A stretch of 64,000 bases of DNA from Gracilimonas sp. GTDB lineage: Bacteria > Bacteroidota > Rhodothermia > Balneolales > Balneolaceae. Under the pieces are notes generated by a model. It was given only the letters and a program-made list of their open reading frames with translations, had not been told where the DNA came from and did no database searches. This document shows positions 45,901 to 53,344 of the stretch, piece by piece (the first letter of the stretch is position 1; every line of letters starts with the position of its first letter). The stretch is from the NCBI RefSeq assembly GCF_040218225.1, contig NZ_JAVJQO010000002.1, positions 248,001 through 312,000 of the forward strand. Reading direction: 5' to 3'. The position numbers were made by a program, and so were the translations under genes.

Positions 45901-46167
45901 ATATACGTCATCATTTCCATTGTAGCTGGCTGTGTAGGCAATTTCGGTTCCATCTGGTGAAAAACGTGGCCAGGATTCTTCTCCCTGAGACGAAGTCAGC
46001 TGTACAGCGGTTCCTCCATCTTTGGGAGCCAACCAGATATCGCCCCCGTAAACAAAGGTAATTTGTGATTCAGATACATCCATGTAGCGCATCAGCTTGG
46101 CACTGATTTGGGCATATGCAGAGCCCGTCATCGCCACAATGGTTAGCGTGAGTATAAGTCGTTTCAT
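42907..46167 (-). CDS. Tricorn-like S41 protease, exported
   Basis: A 1086-aa protein with a signal peptide (about 1-19, ending SAYAQ). Two TolB/WD-type propeller regions follow (about 35-330 and 335-560; repeats of SPDGTEIAY, WSPDSKHIAF), then an acidic Glu-rich linker (about 540-560), a PDZ domain (about 770-850) and an S41 protease domain. Ser968 in GWAGSGGDGLPW is the nucleophile. Tricorn processes peptides further after primary proteolysis; exported bacterial relatives have the same architecture. Homologues usually carry catalytic Asp and Glu nearby; here DNDGHWFWEGEGVRPD is the conserved C-terminal part. Confidence 0.93.
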   Translation of the reverse strand: MKRLILTLTIVAMTGSAYAQISAKLMRYMDVSESQITFVYGGDIWLAPKDGGTAVQLTSSQGEESWPRFSPDGTEIAYTASYNGNDDVYVIPVKGGIPHRVTYPSFSDRMVEWHPDGERLLFASRREMGQRSANEFYMVSKEGGMPEKLELPYGELASFSPDGNKLAYITKITENYPFKRYKGGLASDILIYNMKSNKVERITDNEYNDGKPAWFGDKVYFLSDQGENFRLNIWEYNTADGSMNQVTNFEEFDISFLSAGPEDLVFEMGGDLYLMNPETNEYEVVEIDVVSDLSNEMPREVDVSNNIQHMTASKEGKRVVFEARGELFNVPATEGYSMNMTKSSGAFDRHPSWSPDGKHIAYWSDADGEYQIYLAKADGPGEPQKLTSRDKGYGYSLYWSPDSKHIAFIDETNTIYSVNVNNGNVTEVGNTNWNVGHGGRDGYPISWSPDSRWIAFTSGMDNANYAIMLYDTESKELHRATSGFYTSSNPVFSNDGQYLYYTTNRNFDAVYSDYDNTWVYPNSTHLVAVSLTKEVPYLLQPKNDEIPEEPEEKEEGSEEEAEEELNVEIDFDGFEKRITVLPVAPGNMGNVLGEFGEGMIVYMRFSNTGSDGGPPKLVAYDVDKREEVVIMEGVGAAVPTADRKALLVQSRGQYGIIQPQPGQSIEKPVPTDGLVMDLIPKDEWRQIFTDTWRRHRDFFYDPDMHGVDWDGLKEQYGSLIDDARTRWDISNLQSNLAAELSAGHTYTFGGDNESVDFRGTGYLGIDWEKANGKYRIKKIITPAEWDTEIRSPFDRPGVTVNAGDYIHSVNGEELDSDKDPYAAFEGLSGETVALMISSDGKPASAQKVIVNTLSQGEEGQLRYLAWIENNRKTVEELSDGKLGYIYMSNTSSQGQLELVRMYYGQLDKKGFIIDERFNGGGQLADRFLELMQRPVVYNLHWRHGKDHTQPIHTNTGPMGMLINGWAGSGGDGLPWAFQELEAGPIVGERTLGILVGPATGHQLIDGGGITVPGARLYDNDGHWFWEGEGVRPDIPVWDNPNMLMQGRDPQMERVVEEVMKMVDESSNKMTPAPKPDDRSAQGLKDN

Positions 46168-46355
46168 GTTGGTGAAGTTTTGATTTGAATTAGTTGGTAA
46201 TACCTTACCCCGTTGAATACCAAGCGGTATTTACAGTAAATCTTTGATAATTCCCAATCGCAGAAATTCAGCTCAAAGATTCAGATGAGGCTACGGGATA
46301 GATTGGGTGAGTGTTGCAGGTTGACTTGGCATGATTAACGCATAGAAACTTTAGC

Positions 46356-46395
46356 AACCTCGCCCCCCTGAATTCCCTCCAAGGAGGGGAAACTC
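46356..46395. repeat. GC-rich hairpin element of a type common in Bacteroidota intergenic DNA
   Basis: CCCTCC (46375-46380) and GGAGGG (46383-46388) form a tight hairpin flanked by a run of C and by AAACT. Similar CCCCCTGAATTCCCTCCAAGG-type pieces recur in intergenic DNA of several Bacteroidota by my memory; only this copy is in the window. Confidence 0.45.
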
Positions 46396-46467
46396 ATGAT
46401 TTAACGTGGAGCGGAAGAGTGAAACTCATCTGTGAAATCTCTGAATCCAAAAAATCTGTGTTCCAAT

Positions 46468-46504
46468 AAAAAACCCCGACTGGCGATCGGCCAATCAGGG
46501 TTTA
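46468..46504 (-). terminator. Terminator of nrdJ
   Basis: On the minus strand an 11-bp-class stem (arms about 46491-46501 and 46475-46485, G-T wobbles) with a short loop is followed by a run of T (complement of A at 46468-46473). It lies about 110 bp after the nrdJ stop and has the polarity expected for that gene. Confidence 0.65.
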
Positions 46505-46550
46505 TCCTGTTCTCCATGAAAGTTTATGAATCTCCCATCAAAGCTTCGTC

Positions 46551-46600
46551 CGGGAGATTGCTTCAGGTTGGGCATTCGCCGCAACCTTCGCAATGACAAT
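46551..46600 (-). repeat. Interspersed palindromic repeat, copy 2
   Basis: Two nested stems, ATTGC/GCAAT (46557-46561, 46590-46594) and AGGTTG/CAACCT (46565-46570, 46582-46587), enclose the core GGCATTCGCC (46571-46580) seen also at 8301-8310. On the minus strand it opens GTCATTGCGA, as does a repeat type widespread in bacterial intergenic DNA. It sits just after the nrdJ stop. Confidence 0.65.
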
Positions 46601-46610
46601 CATTTATTAA

Positions 46611-49600
46611 TTACGAGCAGCCGGTGGTAGAACCACAGGTGATACACTTCATGCAGGTTCCGTTACGGACCATGGTCATGCTGCCGCATTCCGGGCAGGC
46701 TTCGCCGGTGTATCCCATTTGCTTGGCTTTGTCGTATTCACTTTCATAACTATCGGCCTGTACCGCTTTTTGCTGAACCTGAGCACTTTCGCTGGTATCA
46801 ACAGCGGCCGGTTCGGGTTCAGCTACGGTCTTTTTTGCGACAGCATCTGATGATGTTGCATTTGGGGCTTTCGCCTCGGTCTGTGTGTCCGCTTTTGCTT
46901 CTGGCTGGGCATCAGCAGTTGGACGTAAATTTCGGGTTTCAATCTGATCAGCCGGTACATGTGCCAGATCTTCTCTGCCCAGGTAGGTAACCGCCAACTC
47001 GCGGAAGATGTAATCAATAACCGATGTACTCATCTTCACGTGTGGGTTTCCATTTACCATACCGCTTGGCTCGAACTTGGTGAATACGAATGCATCCACG
47101 AATTCTTCCAGAGGTACGCCATGTTGCAGTCCAAGTGAAATGGAGATCGCAAAGCAGTTCAGCAAGCTTCGGAAAGCGGCACCTTCACGGTGCATGTCAA
47201 TAAAGATCTCACCCAGCTGGCCGTTTTCGTACTCGCCGGTTCGGAGATAAACGCTTTGTCCGCCAATCTTCACTTTTTGTGTGTAACCTTCGCGCCGGAA
47301 TGGAAGTCGCTGGCGACGGGCCACATATTTGTGGATGATTCGCTCCGCCACCTCAAGCACTTTATCCTGTGCCATAGTGGTTTCAGCATCAGCCGGAGCG
47401 TCTTCTTCCTCGTCAATTTCTTCCAGCACATCCGCCATAGAGTTCAGCGGCTGGCTGAGTTTGGAACCGTCACGATACAGTGCATTTGCTTTCAGCATCA
47501 TCTCCCATGAATCCATATAAGCGTCCTTCATATCTTCGATAGTCGCTTCATTTGGCAAGTTGATGGTTTTTGAAATAGCACCTGACAGGAACGGCTGAGC
47601 AGCAGCCATCATGCGAATATGTCCTTTTGCAGAAATGAATCGGGTTCCGATTCGGCCACAGCGGTTCGCGCAATCGAATACCGCGTAATCTTCTTCTTTC
47701 AGATGTGGTGCACCTTCAACCGTCATGGTTCCGCATACATAATCGTTGGCTTCCTGGATTTGTTCTTTGCTGAATCCAAGGTAGCGCAGCATATCAAAGT
47801 TCATATCGTTGAGCTGCTCTTCGGTAATATCTAACACCTCCTTGCAGAAGTCTTCGCCCAACGTCCACTGATTGAAGGCAAACTTGATATCAAAACTTCC
47901 AGGCAGTGCTTCGTTGATCGCATCAATCTGCGTTTCAGTAAAACCTTTCTCACCCAATGTTTCAGGGTTGATGTGCGGACAGCCTTCCACAGAACCAGCT
48001 CCTTTTGCGTAGTTGATGATATCCTCAGATTCCTTCACAGAATAACCGAGATTCTTCAGCGCCTTAGGAACGGCCTGGTTGATAATCTTGAAGTAACCAC
48101 CACCAGCCAGCTTCTTAAACTTCACAAGAGCAAAGTCAGGCTCAATACCAGTGGTATCACAATCCATCACCAAACCAATGGTTCCGGTTGGAGCAAGCAC
48201 GGTAACCTGTGCATTTCGATAGCCGTGTTTTTCGCCCAGCTTCAGCGCTTTGTCAGAAGCTTTTTTAGCGGCTTTTACGAGGTAATCAGGACAGATGGAA
48301 GCATCGATACCCATTGGCTTCACTGTTAATCCTTCATAGTCTTTCGGATCAGCGTTATAAGCTGCACGGCGGTGATTGCGAATCACCTTCAGCATATGTT
48401 CTTTGTTACGCTCGTAGCCTTCAAACGTACCAAGCTCTTTCGCCATCTCGGCTGAAGTAGCGTAGGATGTCATGTGCATGGTTGCTGTAACCGCTCCTGC
48501 AACAGCAGCTCCTTCTTCACTATCGTACGGAAGTCCCTGTACCATCAGCGCAGCACCAATATTGGCATAACCCAATCCAAGCGTGCGGAATACATAGGAA
48601 AGCTCCGCTATTTCTTTGGATGGGAACTGAGCCATCAGCACCGAAATCTCCAGGACAACCGTCCAGATTCGGGAGGCGTATTCCAGCGACTCAATATCAA
48701 ATTCCTTGTACTCACCATCGCCTTTGAAATATTTCATCAGGTTCAGGGAAGCGAGGTTACATGCGGTATTATCAAGGAACATATACTCCGAGCAAGGATT
48801 ACTTGCATTAATCGGGCCATCTTCGGGGCAGGTATGCCATTCATTGATGGTGTCGTGGTATTGTGTTCCCGGATCGGCGCATGACCAGGCTGCATAGGCG
48901 ATGTCATCCCAAAGCTCTCGGGCCTTCATTGTTTTCATCGGCTTGGGATCGCGGCCTTCTTCTTCCGCATCATCCAGTTCAACCCGACCATACAGATGCC
49001 AATCTTTATCTTCCTTCACAGCTTTCATGAACGAATTTGGCACCCGAACGGAATTATTTGAATTCTGACCACTTACGGTAGAATATGCTTCGGAATTCCA
49101 ATCAGTGTCGTAAGTATCAAATTCCAGATCAGTAAATCCTTGTGCCGCCAGCTGGATTACACGCTCTATATAATTAAGCGGAACCTGATTTCTCTTGGCT
49201 TTACGGATTTCACTAGCCAGTTCTTTGTTCTTCAGCGGATCACGACTCATAGCTCCGTTAAACGTCCGGCCTTCAATTTCTACCGGTGTGTGGCAAAGCT
49301 TGATGATATTCTTCAGGTGCTTTTGAACGGTTTTAGAACCAGCCACCAATGCGGCTACTTTCTGCTCTTCGCGAACTTTCCAGTTAATGTATTCTTCAAT
49401 ATCCGGATGATCCAGATCAAGAGTTACCATTTTAGCAGCGCGGCGGGTTGTGCCACCAGATTTAATGGCGCCGGCTGCCCGATCTCCGATTTTCAGGAAG
49501 CTCATTAAACCAGAACTTCTTCCGCCACCACTCAGCGGCTCAGCAGCTCCGCGGATTTTTGAGAAGTTACTTCCGGTTCCGGATCCATATTTGAACAACC

Positions 49601-50270
49601 GGGCTTCCCGAGTCCAAAGATCCATGATACCGCCTTCGTTCACCAGGTCGTCATCCACACTTTGAATGAAGCAGGCATGCGGCTGCGGGTGTGTATAGGC
49701 ATCTTCGGATTTTTTGAGCTCTCCGGTTTTACCATCAACGTAGTAATGCCCTTGTGCAGGTCCGTTAATTCCATATGCCCAGTGAAGTCCGGTATTGAAC
49801 CACTGCGGACTGTTCGGTGCGGCCATCTGATTGGCCAGCATGCACGCTAATTCATCGTAAAAAACTTTCGCATCTTCCTCGCTGTCAAAATAGTCGTGTT
49901 TCCACCCCCAATAAGTCCAACAACCCGCCAAACGATGAAAGACCTGCTTGCTATCAATTTCATGTGTATAACGTTCTTCTTCGGGAAGATCCTTGAGCGC
50001 TTTTTCATCAGCTTCAGATCGCTGTAACCATTTCGGCACTCCCTTTTCTTTGATCTTTTTCAGTTTCGCAGGAACCCCGGCCTTACGAAAATATTTCTGA
50101 GCTATAACATCTGTTGAAACCTGAGACCAGCTGTCAGGAACCACAACGCCTTCCATATGGAATACCTGTGAGCCGTCCGGGTTTTTAATTTCTGAGGTGC
50201 GTGTTGCAAATTCGATTTCGTCAAATGGAGTCTTCCAGTCAGACTTAGTATAGAAGCGAGTAAATTTCAT
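46611..50270 (-). CDS. nrdJ: Adenosylcobalamin-dependent (class II) ribonucleoside-diphosphate reductase
   Basis: A 1219-aa class II reductase that converts ribonucleotides to deoxyribonucleotides using adenosylcobalamin. Active-site N-x-C-x-E appears as NPCSEYMF, with CNLASLNL following; [13 protein letters not shown] and [22 protein letters not shown] are typical of the long bacterial NrdJ. After the catalytic body, a low-complexity Ala/Glu/Thr-rich linker (about 1130-1190) leads to a C-terminal zinc/redox tail [10 protein letters not shown]...[14 protein letters not shown], whose Cys can serve in re-reduction. It does not need oxygen. It neighbours a B12 receptor with a cobalamin riboswitch, so cofactor and enzyme genes are physically linked. 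The upstream region holds DnaA-box-like sites. Confidence 0.97.
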   Translation of the reverse strand: MKFTRFYTKSDWKTPFDEIEFATRTSEIKNPDGSQVFHMEGVVVPDSWSQVSTDVIAQKYFRKAGVPAKLKKIKEKGVPKWLQRSEADEKALKDLPEEERYTHEIDSKQVFHRLAGCWTYWGWKHDYFDSEEDAKVFYDELACMLANQMAAPNSPQWFNTGLHWAYGINGPAQGHYYVDGKTGELKKSEDAYTHPQPHACFIQSVDDDLVNEGGIMDLWTREARLFKYGSGTGSNFSKIRGAAEPLSGGGRSSGLMSFLKIGDRAAGAIKSGGTTRRAAKMVTLDLDHPDIEEYINWKVREEQKVAALVAGSKTVQKHLKNIIKLCHTPVEIEGRTFNGAMSRDPLKNKELASEIRKAKRNQVPLNYIERVIQLAAQGFTDLEFDTYDTDWNSEAYSTVSGQNSNNSVRVPNSFMKAVKEDKDWHLYGRVELDDAEEEGRDPKPMKTMKARELWDDIAYAAWSCADPGTQYHDTINEWHTCPEDGPINASNPCSEYMFLDNTACNLASLNLMKYFKGDGEYKEFDIESLEYASRIWTVVLEISVLMAQFPSKEIAELSYVFRTLGLGYANIGAALMVQGLPYDSEEGAAVAGAVTATMHMTSYATSAEMAKELGTFEGYERNKEHMLKVIRNHRRAAYNADPKDYEGLTVKPMGIDASICPDYLVKAAKKASDKALKLGEKHGYRNAQVTVLAPTGTIGLVMDCDTTGIEPDFALVKFKKLAGGGYFKIINQAVPKALKNLGYSVKESEDIINYAKGAGSVEGCPHINPETLGEKGFTETQIDAINEALPGSFDIKFAFNQWTLGEDFCKEVLDITEEQLNDMNFDMLRYLGFSKEQIQEANDYVCGTMTVEGAPHLKEEDYAVFDCANRCGRIGTRFISAKGHIRMMAAAQPFLSGAISKTINLPNEATIEDMKDAYMDSWEMMLKANALYRDGSKLSQPLNSMADVLEEIDEEEDAPADAETTMAQDKVLEVAERIIHKYVARRQRLPFRREGYTQKVKIGGQSVYLRTGEYENGQLGEIFIDMHREGAAFRSLLNCFAISISLGLQHGVPLEEFVDAFVFTKFEPSGMVNGNPHVKMSTSVIDYIFRELAVTYLGREDLAHVPADQIETRNLRPTADAQPEAKADTQTEAKAPNATSSDAVAKKTVAEPEPAAVDTSESAQVQQKAVQADSYESEYDKAKQMGYTGEACPECGSMTMVRNGTCMKCITCGSTTGCS

Positions 50271-50418
50271 TGGCGTACTTCGTTTTTATTCGTGTTGTGT
50301 TGAAACCTTCGTAGATGAGAGACAATTTTAAATACCCAATCCCGATGAGTTATCTCCTAAAGAAGTACGAATTAATATAGACGAGCAGAGGTGATTGGGC
50401 AAGAAAAAAATCAAATAC

Positions 50419-50645
50419 TTTTCCACAAAATCGGGGACTTATCCACATCTGTGAATTTATGATTTACTAACTTGACAAATCAGAATGTAAAAATGATTTT
50501 TTTATTATATATGTATCCGAAAAAACAAACATGCGCAAAGGAATATTCTTCCAAAAAAGCGTGATAAAATTATCTTAAACGATATTTTTGAGCCAGAATT
50601 AAACATACATTAAAGAAAAAAGTTATCCACAATCATTTTTCCACA
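50419..50645 (+). promoter_or_regulatory. Cluster of four DnaA-box-like sites
   Basis: Two exact TTATCCACA sites (50439-50447, 50623-50631) and two one-mismatch sites (50419-50427, 50637-50645) are arranged as two pairs with 20- and 14-bp start-to-start spacing. The second pair abuts the AT-rich tract. Either a replication-origin module or DnaA control of nrdJ would fit. Confidence 0.55.
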
Positions 50646-50843
50646 GGAAATATATAATTCTATTTTTATATAATTATTATTCATTATTTAATAGTCAATA
50701 TTTAGAATAATTTAGTTTAAACATAATTGATCAATATATGTGCAATTTTAATTCTACATATAAGGCAATAAAAGAAAGGGATATTGTAAAAAGCCTTGCC
50801 TGCAAATGCGTAGAGGATATTAACAAATAGTATGCTGAAACAG

Positions 50844-50882
50844 ACCGGGTATCATTATATTTGAACAGACACCCGGTTTTTT
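50844..50882 (+). terminator. Plus-strand terminator with no annotated gene upstream
   Basis: ACCGGGT (50844-50850) and ACCCGGT (50871-50877) pair perfectly around a 20-nt loop, followed by six T on the plus strand. On the minus strand no T run follows, so its polarity is opposite to btuB. It implies an unannotated plus-strand transcript or a weak bidirectional role at the end of btuB. Confidence 0.65.
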
Positions 50883-50912
50883 CATCTCCTTATTATATGC
50901 GAATTACAAAAA

Positions 50913-52769
50913 TCAGAATGAGAATTTCGCCCCGCCTTTGAAATTAAAGCCGGGAGTGTTGAAACCATAAACTTCGGTATACTCTTCATCCAATATGTTA
51001 TTTATGGATGCAAACAATGTGAGTTGCTTGCTCAGTAATTCATACTGTAAATTGGCATTCACCAACACATAGCTATCCAGTTCAACTTCTTCATTGGCAA
51101 ACGTCTGAGTGTTATAATAAATGTCTTTTCGATCTCCCATAAATTGTCCACTCAGGTTGATACTGAAATCAGGGGTAAGTTGCTGGTTTAGGTTTGCTCC
51201 AAAACTATGATCAGGACGACGGATCAGGTTATCAGTTTCCTGCCCATTCTGAGTTATAGCTCCGTCTAAATAATTGTAGAATACTTCCACTTGTGTTTTG
51301 GGTAAGCTATAACCTACTGACAACTCAATTCCAGAATCATTTTGTTCGTTTACATTGATATAACCTAACGTACCGTCATAGGAAATTAAATCATCAATGC
51401 TTCTTTGGAAATAAATTGCAGAAGTCGTGATTCTGCCATCTAAAGTATGAAACTCTATCCCTGTATCTAAAGTGAGGCTTTCCTGCGGTTTCAAATCCGT
51501 GTTTGCCCCAAACGGACCAAACAGCTCATTAAGTGTTGGCGCTTTGAATCCGGAACTGAGGGAAGCCAGCAGCTTAATCTGTTCGGTAACATTATAAACC
51601 GGTGCAATATTAAAGGTCCAGTTGCTTCCATATTCTGAGTGGCTATTAAGCCGTAACCCCAGCTCACCATTCAGTCCAAATCCGGATCGTAAAAAGGCTG
51701 TCGCATATGGACTCAAAATCCGGGAACCTTCATCAATCCCATCCAATTGAAAGTTCAGATCCTGAAAATTAAAACCAGCCAGGAACCGGACTTTTTCAAA
51801 TTTGTTGTGGATGCCGTATAGATCAGAATTAAACAGCGATGCTTCGGGATTGAATACCCCAAAGCCATCCGTAAACTTTCTTTCTGTTTGTGTGAACGTT
51901 GCGGCTTCTTTGATTTCGAAATGCTCACCTTTGTAGTTAACTCTTACTCCGGTGTTCAGCAGATCAGCTTCGTAACGATTATCGGCATCAGAAAAAGCAC
52001 CTGCATCATAATCCCCATCATATTGGGAGTAATTCAGAAATGGTGTGACAGTTAGTCCCTCCAACGGCTTGACGGATACCTGGGCATTGATTGCATTACG
52101 CAGAAACCCATCTTTTGTGAAATTGGAGCCACTCTGCGGTTCCGCTTCAGAAATGCCGTCTGTTTGTGTTCGTGTCAGGTTAACCGAATAATCGATTAGA
52201 TTTGATCTTCCGCTGGCACCCAGCTCCCATTCGTTGGTATTAAAAGAACCGTAGGACGCTTTTCCGTTTATATTGAAAGTTCCTTCTTCACTATCTCGTG
52301 TAATAATATTAATAACACCGGCGATGGCATCTGATCCATATAATGTACTCATGCTGCCTTTTACGATTTCAATGCGCTCTACATTTTCAAGAGGCAAGAG
52401 CCGAAGGTCAAAAGCTCCTCCTTCTCCGGAAGGATCGGTAGCAGGGAAGCCATCAATAAGAATAAGCGTAAATCGGGTTGTTGCTCCCCGAAGATAAACT
52501 GACTTGTCTTTACCAGGACTTGATACTGCGCCATTAATGGTAATTCCATTTTGTTGATTTAATAATTCTGAAATTGATAAGCCTGCATGCCTTTCAATTT
52601 CCTTCCGTTCAATTACAGTAACCGGCTTTGTTGTTTCCCGGTCGGTTGTAGGTGTTTTTGATGCTGTCACCACTACTTCTCCCAAATCGAGGGTATCAGC
52701 AACCTGAGCATAGCCGGGTTGATAAACCGCCAGTAAAAAAATGATAGGTATAGTGTATAGAAACTTCAT
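50913..52769 (-). CDS. btuB: TonB-dependent outer-membrane receptor for cobalamin (BtuB-like)
   Basis: A 618-aa receptor. A signal peptide (about 1-21) precedes a TonB box region (LGEVVVTASKTPT), a plug domain (about 40-155; ISELLNQQNGITINGA, GSMSTLYGSDAIAGVINIITR) and a 22-strand barrel ending in FKGGAKFSF. Length and the plug match BtuB-type cobalamin receptors, and the cobalamin riboswitch in its leader makes the substrate assignment strong. Uptake depends on TonB-ExbB-ExbD, encoded elsewhere, as are any btuCDF genes. The gene is likely shut off when cobalamin is abundant. Confidence 0.93.
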   Translation of the reverse strand: MKFLYTIPIIFLLAVYQPGYAQVADTLDLGEVVVTASKTPTTDRETTKPVTVIERKEIERHAGLSISELLNQQNGITINGAVSSPGKDKSVYLRGATTRFTLILIDGFPATDPSGEGGAFDLRLLPLENVERIEIVKGSMSTLYGSDAIAGVINIITRDSEEGTFNINGKASYGSFNTNEWELGASGRSNLIDYSVNLTRTQTDGISEAEPQSGSNFTKDGFLRNAINAQVSVKPLEGLTVTPFLNYSQYDGDYDAGAFSDADNRYEADLLNTGVRVNYKGEHFEIKEAATFTQTERKFTDGFGVFNPEASLFNSDLYGIHNKFEKVRFLAGFNFQDLNFQLDGIDEGSRILSPYATAFLRSGFGLNGELGLRLNSHSEYGSNWTFNIAPVYNVTEQIKLLASLSSGFKAPTLNELFGPFGANTDLKPQESLTLDTGIEFHTLDGRITTSAIYFQRSIDDLISYDGTLGYINVNEQNDSGIELSVGYSLPKTQVEVFYNYLDGAITQNGQETDNLIRRPDHSFGANLNQQLTPDFSINLSGQFMGDRKDIYYNTQTFANEEVELDSYVLVNANLQYELLSKQLTLFASINNILDEEYTEVYGFNTPGFNFKGGAKFSF

Positions 52770-52944
52770 TTATCTTGTTTATTGGATTATAAATATAATT
52801 AGGCGGGTAAAAACTTTTATCTGAAGTAAATACAGTAATGCCACGGCTGGTTTTCAGCGTGATAAAAATGAGATAAAGTTCAGAGCTAAAAGCATTGTTT
52901 TTTGAGCTGCACATCCTTTTACCCGAAAGAGGTGCATCGGTTAA

Positions 52945-53105
52945 ATGATGGCAGGTCTCCTGGCTTCTCCGATTGCAGCGCCTTCCCGTTTCTTTTAGGA
53001 AACAGTGGCAAAGGTGAGGCTGCACTTCATCCGCCGGCTGGCGAATTCGGATTACAGTTGCGGGAACAGCTCTCGTTTCTCACGAGATTCCCTTTTAACT
53101 CTGGG
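52945..53105 (-). ncRNA. Cobalamin (AdoCbl-type) riboswitch upstream of btuB
   Basis: Read on the minus strand, the element shows GGGAA then GTGAGAAAC, GAGCTGTTCCCGCAACTGTAA (the core with GCTGxxCCCGCAACTGT), GCCAGCCGGCGG, TTTGCCACTG and finally the B12 box AAGCCAGGAGACCTGCC (52966-52950). These come in the expected order and spacing. It lies about 175 nt before the btuB start. Binding of cobalamin would be expected to lower btuB expression, by hiding the ribosome site or terminating transcription; a weak TGCAC/GTGCA hairpin follows the B12 box, without a T run, so translational control is more likely. Confidence 0.95.
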
Positions 53106-53265
53106 TGATGAAATAAAAACATCTACCCGAGACCATCATTAATTCGCCGCTAAACTAAATACATTTTTTTATAAATCAAATGCCGAATTCCCTAAGTCGA
53201 TCTGTTTCATGAGAATATCGGCCTGACACTGATGTTGTAAAAAACTGACAATTCCCTACCAAACA

Positions 53266-53294
53266 TTGACTTAGTCTCTGTTTCTGTTCATAAT
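53266..53294 (+). promoter_or_regulatory. Possible promoter of the amidase gene
   Basis: TTGACT (53266-53271), a 17-bp spacer and CATAAT (53289-53294) resemble a sigma-70 type promoter about 50 bp before the amidase ATG. This pattern differs from the Bacteroidota TAnnTTTG elements seen elsewhere, so the call is tentative. Confidence 0.35.
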
Positions 53295-53344
53295 CCCAAC
53301 AGAGAATACTCGGCTTTAAAATCAATCAATTCAGAAAGGATATC

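Larger units (their letters stand above)
46168..46610. other. Gene-free stretch with repeats and the nrdJ terminator
   Basis: No convincing gene lies here. The stretch contains a GC-rich hairpin element (46356-46395), the nrdJ terminator (46468-46504) and the second copy of the palindromic repeat (46551-46600). The remainder looks like ordinary intergenic sequence. Confidence 0.8.
50271..50912. other. Gene-free AT-rich stretch with DnaA-box cluster
   Basis: This 642-bp region between nrdJ and btuB encodes no supported protein. Bases 50640-50770 are extremely AT-rich. Four DnaA-box-like 9-mers occur, all on the plus strand, at 50419 (TTTTCCACA), 50439 (TTATCCACA), 50623 (TTATCCACA) and 50637 (TTTTCCACA). 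A plus-oriented hairpin terminator lies at 50844-50882. The nrdJ promoter must be here; I could not pick it out. Confidence 0.7.
52770..53344. other. Divergent leader region with cobalamin riboswitch
   Basis: No gene lies here. It contains the riboswitch on the minus strand (52945-53105), about 175 nt of expression platform between it and btuB, and a plus-strand promoter for the amidase (53266-53294). Confidence 0.85.

Noticed and set aside
48474-48884. 136-aa frame antisense to nrdJ
   Set aside because: It lies entirely within the conserved nrdJ catalytic region and has no independent support.
50760-50883. Known housekeeping RNA (6S, SRP, RNase P or tmRNA)
   Set aside because: I found none of their signature segments; only the terminator is supported.
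52696-53108. Open frames on both strands across the btuB leader
   Set aside because: They overlap the cobalamin riboswitch, whose sequence is explained by RNA structure, and show no protein family resemblance.
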